Counted from the first letter of the stretch, positions 44,371 to 57,524 are shown. The stretch is DNA of 64,000 bases from Hordeum vulgare subsp. vulgare (GCF_904849725.1 NC_058523.1:111788189-111852188); one strand, 5' to 3'. The notes: generated by a model not told the origin, from the sequence alone. Translations and numbers: made by a program.

Positions 44371-47300
44371 ATGGCTTGCATGGGTGGTTCCACGTTGGAT
44401 CTGGATTTTTCTCATGGTTTGGCTTTCGCCGAGGAGATTTATCGCCATTCTGGGGTTACGGTGCACCCTATGAAGCACCGCCGCTCCTTCATCATGGTGG
44501 TTTCTTTTGGTCGTCATGTGTTCCGTCTCTCTAAGGACACGGTCGCCGCAGCTCTGGAATTTGTGATTGGGGGATCTGCTATTGAGTTTCGCATCTCTCA
44601 AGTGACAAACTCGGTTTTCTCCTTCAAGGTGTCCTGCATGCAAGTTGGTTTTCATATTTTGGACCTACGCTCATTCAAATGCTCAAGTTTTAAGTGCTTT
44701 TTCCATCTATGGGGCCATGGTGGTCCGAATTGGCGTCGGGAATTCTCTCTGTGGAAGAAGCAATGTGATGTTGAATGGATTATTGTGAGTCCATCTAAGA
44801 GGAGAGCCTCACTAGGTCTGATGGCAATACATTCCAGACCTCTAAAATCTTCTCTTAAATCTGGATCAGCTGTTCGTAGGAAGCTCACATTCGCATCCCT
44901 CCAACAATATGAGGTTTGCAAGAGTTATAGATGTCCTGTTTCCCACGATGAGCTACTCACGCTTGAACAGGTTGGTTATACGGTGCCTTCTCCTAAACGT
45001 GTCATCATCTCTGCGCCACCGCCGGCAGAACTCCGGTGGACGACGGCCACGCCGCATATCACGTTCGGCACAATTTCTCGCCAACAGTCACCCCCCGGAT
45101 CTCCCGAAGCTGATTTTCAAATCGACAAAATTAACGGAACTTCTCCCGTGCAACAAGGTGCTGCAACTGATCCCGTCGAGATTCATGGTGTTTTGAATTA
45201 TGAGAATCAATTTTCGGTGGAAAGTTTGGACTCTAGGCCGATTTCCACGCTCATTAATGAGCCTGCTGAGGTTACCTCCTTCTCTCGGCCCGAACCTAAG
45301 GTTCGGAATGGATATTCCCTCCTCATAGGAAGCCCATCTGGCCTTTGATGAACTTATTAATGGCATGGTTGAGGAAATCTTTTCTTGCTCGATTTGTAAT
45401 GCTCGGGGACATCTAGCTGCCAACTGCATGGCTTCGCCTGGATTCGCTGACAGAACTATGGGTCACGCACGATCTAGAGGAGCCTCTTTTATGCGTAATA
45501 ATTGTCTTACTTGGAACTGTAAGAGACCCACCACCTCCCATGTCGCTGATATCTCGAGAACTGCTGATACCCTTGGCGAAACCGCAATGCCTGCAACACA
45601 GTTCCGCCCTGTCTCATCGCCGTCGCATCCTCGAACTCCCTCCGAGACGCCGCCTACCACTCCGACACCGCCTCCCGCAATGGCGAACTTCGAGCTCGAC
45701 CCTGAGTTCTTTCTCCCGCCGGGCCACAATATCATCGACGGAGGACCTGACCGGCTACCTCGGACCTACACCACGCCTGCTGTCCCCATCACCAGGTGTC
45801 ATGAGTGCTTTGTAATTGCTGACGTCCACCCTGCGCCCCCGGCTGACCACTTGGCCCAGGTACGGCAAGAAGTAGCCGCTCTTCTTCTTCATCGAGGACT
45901 TCATGTTCGATCTGCCCAGCCATGGATTGAGGGTGTTGGACTGTTTGAACTTAGAGATGCGGCGGAGAGCTACGCTCCGGTTCACATGGTTCCGCAGGAA
46001 GTTGCCCATAACTCTGTAGTGTGCTTCTTGTGACATGATCAGGGCGTTGGTTTCCGTGGACACGAGGGTTTTCGCCATGGGTGTCTCATGCTTCTGGGGG
46101 CCCCCTGGACTTCCGCAATACTGAAGACTTGCGGGCTGCTGTCAACACCTTCGGGGAGTTCCATCATTGGGTCAGTGATGATCCTTACTTGGTTCGCTCC
46201 ATTGTGTTTGCTTCGTTCCCAGACGACGGACTTGTCCCTCGCAGTATCAACTTCTTTGAATATGCTGCTTGGGGGGCAAGGTGTCCTGGTCTGCACCTGT
46301 ATACATCCTGGGGGCGGCGCCTGCCGAAGTACTGCCCAATGATGAGGATCCCATGCCCCTCAATGGCAACCCTCACCCGCTTCCTGGACATCTTGTCAAT
46401 GACAACGTGCAATTTGCTCTGCCTCCATACCCTGCGTTGGGATGGAATGCGGTGCCGCTAGCACCTGAAGATCCAGTGGTACCTGTTGCTGCTGCTGCTG
46501 ATGACGGTGGTTGGGGACAGCCGTCGGCAGCTGCTGATGGAGGAGGATGGGAACCTGAAGCGGCCCCAGAAGCACCTGCTGTTGATCCTGTTCAGGATCA
46601 GGAGTCCATGGTGATTGATCAACCGAGTCCTTCTTCCTCCGACTCGGTTCATGAGCTTGTCGACCTCGACCCTCAGCCGCAGGGTGACATTGAGGCGGAA
46701 CCTGCTGATCAAGCCCCCCTCCCCCGGCTCCCAACCTGGTGGTGATAGTGGCTAACCCTGTCGCCCCTCACGCTGACATGGCACCGGTTGTCCAGGGTCC
46801 TGCTGCTGAGCCGGAGAAGGATGTGCTAGGGGTGGACGAGGCGCAAGATGACAATTGTCTCGCGATTATCCCATACAAACCCCCTCAGATTCAGTTTGAC
46901 AACCTCTTTGTTGGGGCTGCCAGGGTTTTTTATGGGCCTCCTCTGCCGCCAGTTCTATCCTGGTCCCGTACTTTTGATGCTTTAATGGGAGCTGCTACCT
47001 CTATGCACGTGCCTCACCAGCTGCAGATGCCAATGGTGGCGCCCATTTTGATCCCCAAGCGATCATGGGCGACGGCCTTCGACCCTGCTGCTCTAGCGCT
47101 ACCACCACCAGAGCCTGCTAGCAGCACACTCTCCGTGGATGAGGTAATCCCTATCGGTCCATCTTCGTCTGCACAGGATTTCTCCTTTCAATATCCTGCT
47201 CCAATGAAGAAAGGGACCCGCAAGAAGGCCACTCCTGTCGTCGACTCCTCTGTTCGTCGATGCACCCGCGGCTCCATCAAGCGAGATGGCTTCAAATAGA

Positions 47301-47524
47301 TCCTGCAGGAGCTGCCAGCACACGTCCCCAAGAAGAAGAAGCCCAAGGCCAAGCCAATGCCTTCTCCACCGCAGGAGTCTGATGATGTGCAAGTACCTCC
47401 TGCCACTCCTATTCCGGTGATACAGGCAGTCGGGCAGACACTTGGCATTGCCCGTGAGAAGCTAACTGTGGATCGACTTATGGAAGATCCTACTGATTCC
47501 GCGCCACCATCTCCTGATGATTAG
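44371..47524 (+). pseudogene. LINE ORF1, RNA-binding type
   Basis: The frame opens near M-A-C-M-G-G-S-T-L (44371) and continues to 45348; then in other frames 45365-46033, about 46081-46330, 46330-46745 and 46739-47524, with a TAG at 47297-47299. It contains a CCHC zinc knuckle C-S-I-C-N-A-R-G-H-L-A-A-N-C (45386-45427), a Pro/Ala-rich acidic middle, and a basic end (K-K-K-K-P-K-A-K). Plant LINE ORF1 proteins bind RNA in the retrotransposition particle. About 1050 codons in all, with four or five frame disruptions. The start is uncertain because the leader frame has stops. Confidence 0.72.
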
Positions 47525-47658
47525 TTCACTTATGTTAATTTGTTACTGTACTGGCTCCATGTACTGTGAGACTTCTGCTTGTTGTGTCTTTTGGTTAACT
47601 GAACCTTGGTCGCACGGGCTATTACATAGCCCTGCATTTGCTCTATGTATATTGTCCA

Positions 47659-50600
47659 ATGGATAGTCGTTCTACGAGAATTTGGCATGTGCTGTGTTGG
47701 AATGTGCGTGGTCTAAATTTGGACCATAGGCAACATGCGGTTCGTAACAAGATTGATGAGAGCCTAGCTGCTGTGGTGTGCTTGCAGGAAACCAAAATGC
47801 AGTCAATTGAGTTTCGTATAGTCAAGTGTTTCTGTCCCAAACGTTTTGATCAGTTTGCCTACTCTCCCTCCAGGGGGGCATCAGGGGGGTTTATCACCCT
47901 TTGGAACTCTTCCATTCTTACTGATCAGTTAGTTGAATGCACACCCTATGGTTTGATCATCTCCTTTACCTCAAATCATACTGGTGAATCCTGGACTTTG
48001 GTGAATGTCTATGGTCCTTGTCAAGGTGAAGCTAGAGATCTATTTGTTAGCTGGCTATACAATCTTCATATACCCACTAGGGCTAATTGGTTGCTTCTTG
48101 GAGATTTTAATTTCATTAGATCCCCTGACAATAGAAACCTTCCTGGGGCTGATGTAAATGATATGTTCATCTTCAATGAAATTATTGGGCATCTGGGATT
48201 GCTAGAACTACCCATTAAAGGCAGATCTTTCACTTGGTCCAGTATGCAAGATTCCCCTCTTGTGGAGCAGCTTGACTGGTTTTTCACATCAGCCAACTGG
48301 ATCTCCTCATATCCTCTTACAGAAGTTCTCCCCCTTGCAAAGACAACTTCTGATCATGTTCCCTGTGTGGTCACTGTCAACACTTCCATCCCTAAGTGCA
48401 ACTTATTTCGCTTTGAAAACTACTGGGCTGAAATGGAGGGCTTCATGGAGTGTGTTCAGCAATCCTGGCTCATTCCTTCCAGGAAAACCCATATTACTGC
48501 TGTCATTATGGATAAGATGAAACATCTTAGGCAGGCTCTGAAAAAGTGGCAGACAAATCTATCTCAGTTGAAAATTTTCATCTCCAGATGCAATCAAGCT
48601 GTGTTGTACTTGGATGAGCTTGAGGAATTGAGGACACTCTTCAGACCAGAGGCTAACTTCAGGAATATTGTTAAGTTACACTTGGAGCATCTTTTGCATC
48701 TCCAGTGCTTATACTGGAAAAAGAGAGCCACTATCAGATTTGTTAAAGTTGGTGAGGAAAACACTAAATTCTTCCATGCTATGGCAACTGAGAGATATAG
48801 GAGGAATTTCATTGCATCTCTCAAGTTAAATGATGGTTCCATCATATCTGATCATGATCAAATTGCTGCATGTTTTTGGGCATCCTTTAAGGATAGAATG
48901 GGCACTTCTCTTGGCATTAACATGGCATTTGATTTACAATCTATGCTTCAGAAGGCGGAGGGTCTGGACATTCTCACAGAACCTTTTTCTAAGTCTGAAA
49001 TGGACAAGGCTGTTCAGGAAATGCCCATTGACAAAGCTCCTAGACCTGATGGTTTTAATGGTCTTTTCTTCAAGAAATTCTGGCCCATTATCTCCCCTGA
49101 ATTTTATCAACTTGCTGCTGCTTTCCATGCTGGTCATGCTCAACTTGAGAACATGAACTCATCTTATATTACTCTGATTCCCAAGAAGAGATCACCCAAA
49201 CAAGTGGGAAATTACAGACCAATATCACTTACTGGGATTGGCCTCAAATTTCTGTCCAAAATGATTACTAATAGGTTACAGTTGCAGATTGTGAAGTGTC
49301 TTCACAAGAATCAGTATGGTTTTATCAAGTCTAGAACCATTCAAGATTGTGTTGGATGGACTCTGGAGTACCTGCACCAATGCCATCAATCCAAGAAACC
49401 TATAGTCATTCTCAAGCTGGATTTTGAAAAGGCATTTGACTCTGTGGAGCATGAGTTCATTTTTCAGATTCTCAAACACAAAGGCTTCAATGACAGATGG
49501 ATACTTTGGGTAAAGCAGCTACTAACTTCTGGCTCATCTTCGGTCCTGATCAATGGTGTGCCTGGAAAGAAGTTTATGTGCAAAAAGGGGTCACGCAGGG
49601 AGATCCCATGTCCCCACTGCTTTTTGCTATTGCTGCTGATTTTTTACAGACTCTGGTTAACCAACTGCTGGTGGAGGGTCTGATTCAGCTGCCCATACCT
49701 TGTCATGATAAGGATTTCCCTATAGTGCAATATGTTGATGATACCCTTATCATCCTACCTGCTGATAAACCTCAATTGTTACAGTTCAAGAAAATGCTCT
49801 TACTTTTCTCCCAATCCACTGGACTACAGGTGAATTATCACAAATCTGCCCTTCTACCTGTCAACACTCCGCCACAGCAACTCCAGGACCTGGCAGACTA
49901 CATTGGTTGCAAAGTGGGATCTTTGCCCTTCACATACCTTGGCCTTCCAGTTGGGACAACTAAACCAAGAATCATTGATCTCATGCCACTGGTTGATAAC
50001 ATGGAAAGAAGGCTCAGTGCTAGTTCATCTTTTCTGGCTCAGGGGGGAAGGTTACAGTGTTTAAACTCAACACTGTCTTTTGTGTCTATCTTCTTTCTAT
50101 GCAGTCTGGATATCCCACCACGCATACTGAAGCAGCTTGAAAGAATTCAAAGGCAATGTCTATGGAGGAAAAATGGGCAAGATCAAGCACCCTCTCTTGT
50201 TGCCTGGCAACTGGTGTGCAGACCTAAAAATAAAGGGGGGTTAGGTATTATGAATCTAGCAATCCAGAATGAAGCACTGCTGCTCAAGCATGTTGATAAA
50301 TTTCTAAATCATGCTGATATCCCATGGGTTCACTTAATCTGGAACACTTACTATCATGACGCAGTACCTCAGGGAACTGCCCTTTGTGGTTCTTTTTGGT
50401 GGAAGGATATCTGTAAACGGCTTGACAAATTCAGATCAGTTACATATGTTCAGCCTAACAAGGGTGACTCCTTCCTGTTTTGGTCTGACTCCTGGTTGAT
50501 TGGAAACTTCACTAGGCCCCTGGCTCCTAGATTCCAAAGACTTTTTTTCTTTTGTGGTTGATCCTTTCTGCACAGCTCAAGAGGTCTTTAGAGCCTTTTA

Positions 50601-51282
50601 CGATGACAGCATGCTCTCTATGTTCCACTTGCCACTGTCTGCTCAAGCTTACCAGGAGCTGCTTTCAGTTCAATCTTTGCTTCAAGACCTGGACATTGAT
50701 CATCAGGCCTCTGACAGATGGGTATGGGGAAAGGATGCTAAGGCCTACACAGCCAAGAGATACTATACTCACATTCACAGCAGTATTACACCAAACCCTT
50801 TACTCAACTGGATCTGGAAAAGCTGTTGTACCATGAAGATTAAGATGTTTGCCTGGATGCTCATCATGGACAGGCTTAACACTCAAGACATGCTTGAACG
50901 GCGTCACCAGAATGTTTCCGACTCCAAACTATGTGTTCTATGCCATCCTCGAGTTAAGGAAGACAGAGATCACTTATTCTTCAACTGTCTTTTCAGTACC
51001 AGGGTCTGGAATTACCTGCAGATCACATGGCACAGTCCATCCATGTGGAGTGCTACTGTAGCTGCTAAACGAGACTTCCATAACCCCTTTTTTGCTGAGG
51101 TGGTCTTCACTGCATGTTGGAACATCTGGACTGTCAGAAATGCCAAGGTCTTTAACCAGGAGCAGCCAAAGTTTAGAAAATGGAGATCTCGCTTCATCCA
51201 TGACATTTCCCTGTTAGCTCATAGGATTAAGGCTAGTTTCAGGGATGATCTCCTTAAATGGGTTTCCTTTTTGCCTCCTTGA
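47659..51282 (+). pseudogene. LINE ORF2: endonuclease, reverse transcriptase, zinc-binding domain
   Basis: APE-type endonuclease at the N-terminus (W-N-V-R-G-L-N near 47698, C-L-Q-E-T-K, G-D-F-N-F-I, and S-D-H-V near 48350). RT follows with L-D-F-E-K-A-F-D (near 49420) and the catalytic Y-V-D-D at 49731-49742. C-terminal RT zinc-binding domain (W-K-S-C-C-T-M-K-I-K-M-F-A-W, near 50815) to the stop at 51282. Two frameshifts are seen: near 49590 in an A/G homopolymer and near 50540. One RT position reads K-A-P-R-P-D-G-F where G-P-D-G-F is usual. It makes cDNA at a nicked target; nearly intact, but broken. Confidence 0.9.
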
Positions 51283-51960
51283 GGTTTGTAGCCTTAGCTC
51301 CTCATCCAATGTGTACATTCTAATTTCTTCTTGTACATACTGCTCTTATATATGGGAATAAAAGAAAAAAGGTTGTGGGGGGTTTTCCCTACAGTAGCCG
51401 GTCAAAAAAAAGAGTGACAGAAGCTTAAACCCTAGTTTATGCGTTACTTCGTAAGGGGCTGATTTGGATCCACTAGTTTAATGCTATGGTTAGACTTTGT
51501 CTTAATTCTTCTTTCGTAGTTGCGAATGCTTGCGAGAGGGGTTAATCATAAGTGGGATGCTTTTCCAAGTAAGGGAAGTACCCAAGCGCCGGTCCACCCA
51601 CATATCAAACTATCAAAGTAACGAACGCGAATCATATGAACATGATGAAACTAGCATGACAGAAATTCCCGTGTGTCCTCAGGAGCGTTTTTCCTCCTAT
51701 AAGACTTTGTCCAGGCTTGTCCCTTCCTACAAAAGGGATTGGGTCACTTTGCTGCATCGTTGCTACTTTTGTTACTTGTTGCTTGCTACGAATCATCTCA
51801 CCACACAATCACTTGTTACCGACAATTTCAGTGCTTGCAGATTTTTCCTTGCTGAAAACCACTTGTCAGATCCTTCTGCTCCTCGTTGGGTTCGACACTC
51901 TTACTTATCAAAAGGACTACGATTGATCCCCTATACTTGTGGGTCATCAAGACTCTTTTC

Positions 51961-51978
51961 TAGCGCCGTTGCCGGGGA
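51961..51978 (+). other. E6 primer-binding site (tRNA-Asp type)
   Basis: TAGCGCCGTTGCCGGGGA, one mismatch to the tRNA-Asp complement, 11 bases after the LTR. Confidence 0.88.
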
Positions 51979-52055
51979 GTGAAGCGCCTTTGGTAAGTGG
52001 AACTTGGTAAGGAAACATTCATATAGTGTGCTAAAATTTGTTGTCACTTGTCACT

Positions 52056-52704
52056 ATGGATACTTATCCTTTGAGGGGTTTGTTCGGGGTATCTTCACCT
52101 CGAACGGAAGCACAAAGAGTTTCTCCTCAAGTTGTTGCACCTACTGAAAATATTTTCTTTGAATTTCCTTTAGGTATGCTTGAGAAACTGCTGGCTAATC
52201 CTTTTAGAGGAGATGGAACTTCACATCCAGACTTGCATCTGATCTATGTAGATGAAGTTTGTGGTTTATTTAAGCTTGCAAGTGTGCCCGAGGATGAGGT
52301 CAAGAAGAAGGTATTTCCTTTATCTTTGAAGGATAAGGGGTTGACATGGTATAGGCTATGTGATGATACTGTATCATGGGACTACAATCGGTTGAAATTG
52401 GAATTTCATCAAAAGTCTTATCCTATGCATTTAGTACATCGTGATCAAAATTATATTTACAATTTTTGGCCTCGTGACAGAGAAAGCATCGCTCAAGCTT
52501 GAGGGAGGCTTAAATCAATGCTATATTCAGGCCCCAATCATGAGCCCTCGAGAGAAATTATCATTCAGAACTTCTATGCTCGGCTTTCTCATGATGATCG
52601 CACCATGCTTGACACTTCTTGTACCGATTCTTTTATGAAGAGAGATATTGACTTCAAATGGAATATATTGGAGAGAATTAAACGCAACTCTGAAGATGGA
52701 GCTT
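52056..52704 (+). pseudogene. E6 gag
   Basis: Starts M-D-T-Y-P-L-R-G-L-F-G. The Gypsy gag core is seen as F-P-L-S-L-K-D-K-G-L-T-W-Y. An in-frame TGA at 52500-52502 lies where a Trp codon is expected (A-W-G-R-L in E5), and the frame shifts near 52700. Capsid protein of the element. Confidence 0.78.
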
Positions 52705-53949
52705 GAAGAAGGTAAGGAGTCAGGTATGAATTTCACTTTTGATTGCGTTAAATCCTTTGTTGAGACAAATACTTTTTGTGACTTTAGCGCTAAGTATGGA
52801 CTTGACTCTGAGATAGTAGCTTCATCGTGTGAATCCTTTGCTGCTCATATTGATCTCCCCAAAGAGAAGTGGTTTAAATTTCATCCTCCTTTAGAAGTCA
52901 ATGTAGTTAAACCCACTCCAGTTGAAGAGAAGGTCATTGCCTGTAATGATCCTGTGGTACCAAGTGCTTACATTGAGAAACCACCTTTCCCTGTTAGGAT
53001 AAAGGATCATTCTAAAGCTTCAACTGTTATACGTAGAGGCTATATTAGAACACCTACACCCCCTGAGCAAATTAGAGTTGAACCTAGCATTGCTATTATC
53101 AAAGATCTTGTGTCTGAAGAAGTTGAGGGACATAATATTCACTTTTGTGAAGATGCTGCTAGAATTGCTAAACCTCACGTTAGAGACAAACATAGGCCTG
53201 TTGTTGGCATGCCTGTGGTTTCTGTTAAGATAGGAGATCATTGTTATCATGGTTTATGTGACTTGGGTGCTAGTGTTAGTGCAATACCTCAATCCTTATA
53301 CGATGAAGTCAAAGATGATATTGCACCTGTTGAGATAGAACCTATAGATGTCACTATTCAGCTTGCCAATAGAGATACTATCTGCCCTGTGGGAATTGTT
53401 AGGGATGTTGAAGTCTTGTGTGGTAAAACGAAGTATCCTGCTGATTTCCTCGTTCTTTCTACTGCACAAGATAGCTTTTGTCCCATCATATTTGGTAGAC
53501 CTTTTCTCAATACTGTCAATGCTCATATTGATTGTGAGAAACAAACTGTCACTGTTGGCTTCGAAGGTGTGTCACATGAGTTCAATTTCTCTAAGTTCGG
53601 TAGACAACCTCATGAAAAGGAGTTGCCTAGTAGGGATGAAACTATTGCCTTAGCCTCTATTTTCATGCCTCCTACTGATCCCTTAGAGAAATACTTGCTT
53701 GAGCATGAAAATGATATGCATATGGATGAAAGGGATGAAATAGATAGAGTTGTCTTAAAACAATATCCTATCCTTAAGAAAAATCTGCCTGTTGAACTAC
53801 TTGGGGATCCACCCCCAGCAAAGGGTAATCCTGCGTTCGAGCTTAAACACTTGCCTGATACTCTTAAGTATGCCTATCTTGATGAAAAGGAGATATATCA
53901 TGTTATTATTAGTGCTAGCCTCTTAGAGCAGGAAGAAAAGGATTATTAA
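52700..53949 (+). pseudogene. E6 aspartic protease region
   Basis: About 415 codons open in one frame. The catalytic motif L-C-D-L-G-A-S-V-S-A-I-P is near 53252-53290 and I-I-F-G-R-P-F-L-N-T-V near 53490. It matures Gag and Pol. Following sequence shows a frameshift at about 53945 before reverse transcriptase. Confidence 0.8.
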
Positions 53950-55533
53950 AAACTCTGAGGAAGCACCGTGCTGCTATTGGATATACTCTTGATGATCTTA
54001 AGGGCATTAGTCCGACTCTATGCCAGCACAAGATCAAAATTGATCCTGAATTCAAACCAGTTGCTGATCATCAAAGGAGATTGAATCCTAAGATGAAAGA
54101 AGTAGTGAGAAAAGAATTACTAAAGCTCCTGGAAGCGGGCATTATCTATCATGTTTCTCATAGCGATTGGGTGAGTCTGGTGCATTGCGTTCCTAAGAAG
54201 GGAGGCATTACCGTTGTCCCTAATGATAAGGATGAGTTGATCCCACAGAGGATTATTACTGGCTATAGGATGGTGATTGATTTTAGGAAGTTGAATAAAG
54301 CCACTAGGAAAGATCATTACCCTTTGCCTTTTATCGACCAAATGCTAGAAAGGCTGTCCAAACACACACACTTCTGCTTTCTAGACGGATATTCTGGTTT
54401 CTCCCAAATACCAGTTGCACAATCTGGTCAAGAGAAAACCACTTTCACCTGCCCTTTCGGTACCTTTGCTTATAGATGTATGCCTTTTGGCTTATGTAAT
54501 GCACATGCCACCTTTCAAAGATGTGTGATGGTATATTCTCTGAATTTTGTGAAAAGATTGTCGAGGTTTTCATGGATGACTTCTCCGTTTGGTCTTCCTT
54601 TGATGATTGCCTCAGCAACCTTGATCGAGTCTTACAGAGATGTAAAGACACCAATCTTGTCTTGAATTGGGAGAAGTGCCACTTTATGGTTAATGAAGGC
54701 ATCGTCTTAGGACAAAAAATTTCTGAAAGAGGTATTGAAGTAGATAAGGCTAAGGTTGATGCAATCGATAAAATGCCATACCCCACAGATATCATAGGAA
54801 TACGAAGTTTCCTTGGTCATGCTGGTTTCTATATAAGGTTCACTAAAGACTTCTCTAAGATTTCTAGGCCTCTTACCAACCTATTGCAAAAGGATATTCC
54901 TTTTGTCTTTGACGAGGATTGTGAGGAAGCCTTCGAAATACGTAAGAGGGCTTTGATAACTGCACCTATTGTTCAACCACCTGATTGGAACTTGCCTTTT
55001 GAGATCATGTGTGACGCTAGTGATTATGCTGTTGGTGCTGTTCTAGGGTAAAGAGTTGGTAAGAAATTGAATGTTATTCACTACGCTAGTAAAACTCGAG
55101 ACAGTGCCCAACGAAATATGCCACTATGGAGAAGGAATTTTTAGCAGTCGTGTTTGCATGTGAAAAGTTCAGGTCTTACATAGTTGATTCCAAAGTCACT
55201 ATTCACACTGATCATGCTGCTATTAAGTACCTTATGGATAAGAAGGACGCTAAACCTAGACTTATCAGATGGGTTCTCTTGCTACAAGAATTTGATTTGC
55301 ACGTTGTCGACAGAAAGGGTGCTGATAACCCAGTAGCAGATAACTTGTCTAGGTTGGAGAACGTTCTTGATGACCCACAACCTATTGATGATAGCTTTCC
55401 CGATGAGCAATTGAATGTCATCAATGCTTCACGTAATGCACCGTGGTATGCTGATTATGCAAACTATATCGTTGCCAAATACATACACCTAGTTTCACGT
55501 ACCACCAAAAGAAGAAATTCTTCTTTGACTTGA
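53950..55533 (+). pseudogene. E6 reverse transcriptase and RNase H
   Basis: RT begins near 53955 with R-K-H-R-A-A-I-G-Y. It has Y-R-M-V-I-D-F-R-K-L-N (near 54260), F-L-D-G-Y-S-G-F, then after a frameshift near 54535 the catalytic F-M-D-D at 54572-54583. RNase H has M-C-D-A-S-D-Y-A-V-G (near 55005) and H-T-D-H-A-A-I (near 55205), with a TAA stop at 55049-55051 and a shift near 55110. Converts the element's RNA to DNA. All core motifs remain recognisable. Confidence 0.88.
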
Positions 55534-56677
55534 GACACTAATTTTGGGATGATCCTCACCTTCATAAGGAAGGAGTATATGGTGTTATTAGACGTTGTGT
55601 ACCTGAACATGAACAGGGATAGATCCTACAGAAGTGTCACTCTGAGGCCTACGGAGGACACCATGCGGGAGATAGAACTGCACACAAGGTATTGCAATCA
55701 CGTTTCTATTGGCCCACTCTCTTTAAGGATCCCCGTAAGTTCGTCTTGTCTTGTGACGAATGTCAAAGAATAGGTAATATTAGCAAACGTCAGGAAATGC
55801 CTATGAACTATTCACTTGTTATTGAGCCATTTGATGTCTGGGGCTTTGATTATATGGGACCTTTTCCAAAATCCAATGGGTATACGCATATTTTAGTTGT
55901 TATTGATTACGTCACTAAGTGGGTAGAAGCTATCCCCACTAGTAGTGCTGATCACAACACCTCTATCAAGATGCTGAAAGAAGTTATCTTCCCTAGATTT
56001 GGAGTCCCTAGATATATAATGACCGACGGTGGTTCACACTTCATTCATGGTGCTTTCCGTAAAACGCTTGCTAATTACGATGTCAACCATAGAATTGTGT
56101 CTCCCTATCACCCTCAGTCCAGTGGTCAAGTAGAGCTAAGCAACAGAGAGATTAAACTGATTCCACAAAAGACTGTCAACAGGTCTAGAAAGCATTGGTC
56201 TAAGAAGCTTGATGATGCACTGTGGGCTTATAGAACTGCCAATAATAATCCATGGGCATGTCTCCGTACAAAATGGTGTATGGGAAAGCATGTCACTTAC
56301 CTCTTGAGCTAGAGCATAAAGCTTATTGGGCAATCAAAGAGCTCAACTTTGATTTCAAACTTGCCGGTGAGAAGAGGTTATTTGACATTAGCTCGCTTGA
56401 TGAGTGGAGAACTCAAGCATATGAGAATGCCAAGCTCTTCAAATAGAAGGTTAAGAGGTGGCATGATAAGAGGATACAAAAGCGTGAGTTCAATGTAGGT
56501 GATTATGTCTTGCTATATAACTCTCATTTAAGATTCTTTGCAGGAAAACTTCTCTCTAAATGGGAAGGTCCCTATGTTGTTGAGGAAGTATATCGTTCCG
56601 GTGCTATCAAGATCAACAACACTGAAGGTAATTGTCCGAGAGTGGTAAATGGGCAGAGAATCAAGCATTATATCTGA
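55534..56677 (+). pseudogene. E6 integrase
   Basis: H2C2 zinc domain in broken frames (55540-55780; C-D-E-C near 55753). The catalytic core at 55692-56312 has the triad D (55848), D (56025) and E (56133), with 35 residues between the second D and the E, as expected of DDE integrases. A shift near 56250 leads to the C-terminal part (K-A-Y-W-A-I-K, G-D-Y-V-L-L-Y, W-E-G-P-Y-V-V), with one TAG at 56444-56446. No chromodomain is apparent. Inserts the cDNA in the genome. Confidence 0.86.
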
Positions 56678-57110
56678 GCTACTCCCATAAATGTTGAAAG
56701 CAATATCATCAATACCATAACTCCGGAAGAATACCTAAGGGACATTTATCAGCCTGTTTCAGACTCCGAAAACGTAGAGGTATGTGATTTGGTAAGAAAA
56801 CAGAGTCCAAAACGTTCCCCATAGGAATTTTTCTCCGTTTTGGAATATTTGAAAAAACTACAAAAATTGGAAGCAGTCCGGAAAGTGCGCGAGGAGGCAA
56901 CAAGCCTGCACGGCGCGGGCCCACCCCTTGCCGGGCCGTGAGGGCTTGTGGCCACCTCGTGCGCCTCTCGGACTCCGTTTTCGTGCAGGGTACTCCTTCT
57001 GGTCTGGAAAAAATCATTATATATACTTCCGTTTGGTCTGACCCCTGCATCACACAGATCTCTTCTGTTTCTCATTTCGAGCTTGCTTTCTGCCGAAAAT
57101 CTAGGTCAAG
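56678..57110 (+). promoter_or_regulatory. LTR-like internal promoter module of E6
   Basis: Palindrome CAACAAGCC (56898-56906) and GGCTTGTGG (56943-56951) with a GC-rich loop. Then comes a good TATA box ATTATATATAC (57015-57025), about 90 bp before the accessory ORF ATG. Layout and palindrome copy those of the type-D LTR promoter. Confidence 0.55.
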
Positions 57111-57524
57111 ATGTCTTCTCAAGAGCCTGTGGGGGAGAACAACCTCCGTCAAATCTATGGAGAAGTTCATGCTGATCTGAAAAGGATGGGGGTCATGGAG
57201 GCTAAGGAAAGGCTACCTAAAGAAACCATGGGCAAAGCTAAGGAGAAGGATCAGGCATGGGACGAAGTGCAATCTGTGCTCAACAAGGAAGAATTTGAAG
57301 AAGTGGATTTCCTCCAACCCTACCTCCGCCTAATGTCTCCATCTTTGATTGAACTCTTGAGGTTTTGTGAAACAACTCGTGCTCGCAATACTTGTCTCAC
57401 TCATGAAGTTGTTTAGCTGGAAAAACATATCGCGGATCTCCAAGGTATAAATCAAAGATTAATGGCCCTCTTGGAGTCAAATATTGCAACAACTCCACCA
57501 TCACCACCAAAGGAAGACAACTGA
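57111..57524 (+). pseudogene. E6 accessory coiled-coil ORF
   Basis: 137 codons from M-S-S-Q-E-P-V-G-E-N to K-E-D-N, with one in-frame TAG at 57414-57416. Charged and helical, with Leu/Glu/Lys heptad-like patterns. Not the same family as the accessory ORF of E5. Function unknown. Confidence 0.55.

Larger units (their letters stand above)
42356..51410 (+). mobile_element. Full-length LINE (non-LTR retrotransposon)
   Basis: Flanked by a perfect 15-bp TSD AGAGTGACAGAAGCT (42341-42355 and 51411-51425). It has a 5' leader, ORF1, ORF2 with endonuclease, RT and a zinc-binding domain, a short 3' UTR and a terminal A-rich tail (CAAAAAAAA). Net length is about 7.2 kb without the nested BARE-type LTR. 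Long TSD, tail and the ORF2 domain order fit plant L1-type LINEs, which insert by target-primed reverse transcription. Confidence 0.93.
41358..51949 (+). repeat. E6 5' LTR (type D), split by the LINE
   Basis: Parts 41358-42355 and 51426-51949, net about 1522 bp; TGATACGTCCATTTTGC...CTTGTGGGTCATCA. Palindrome arms CCACAAGCC (41637-41645) and GGCTTGTGG (41692-41700), then a TATA-like CTATATGG near 41725. Confidence 0.88.
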
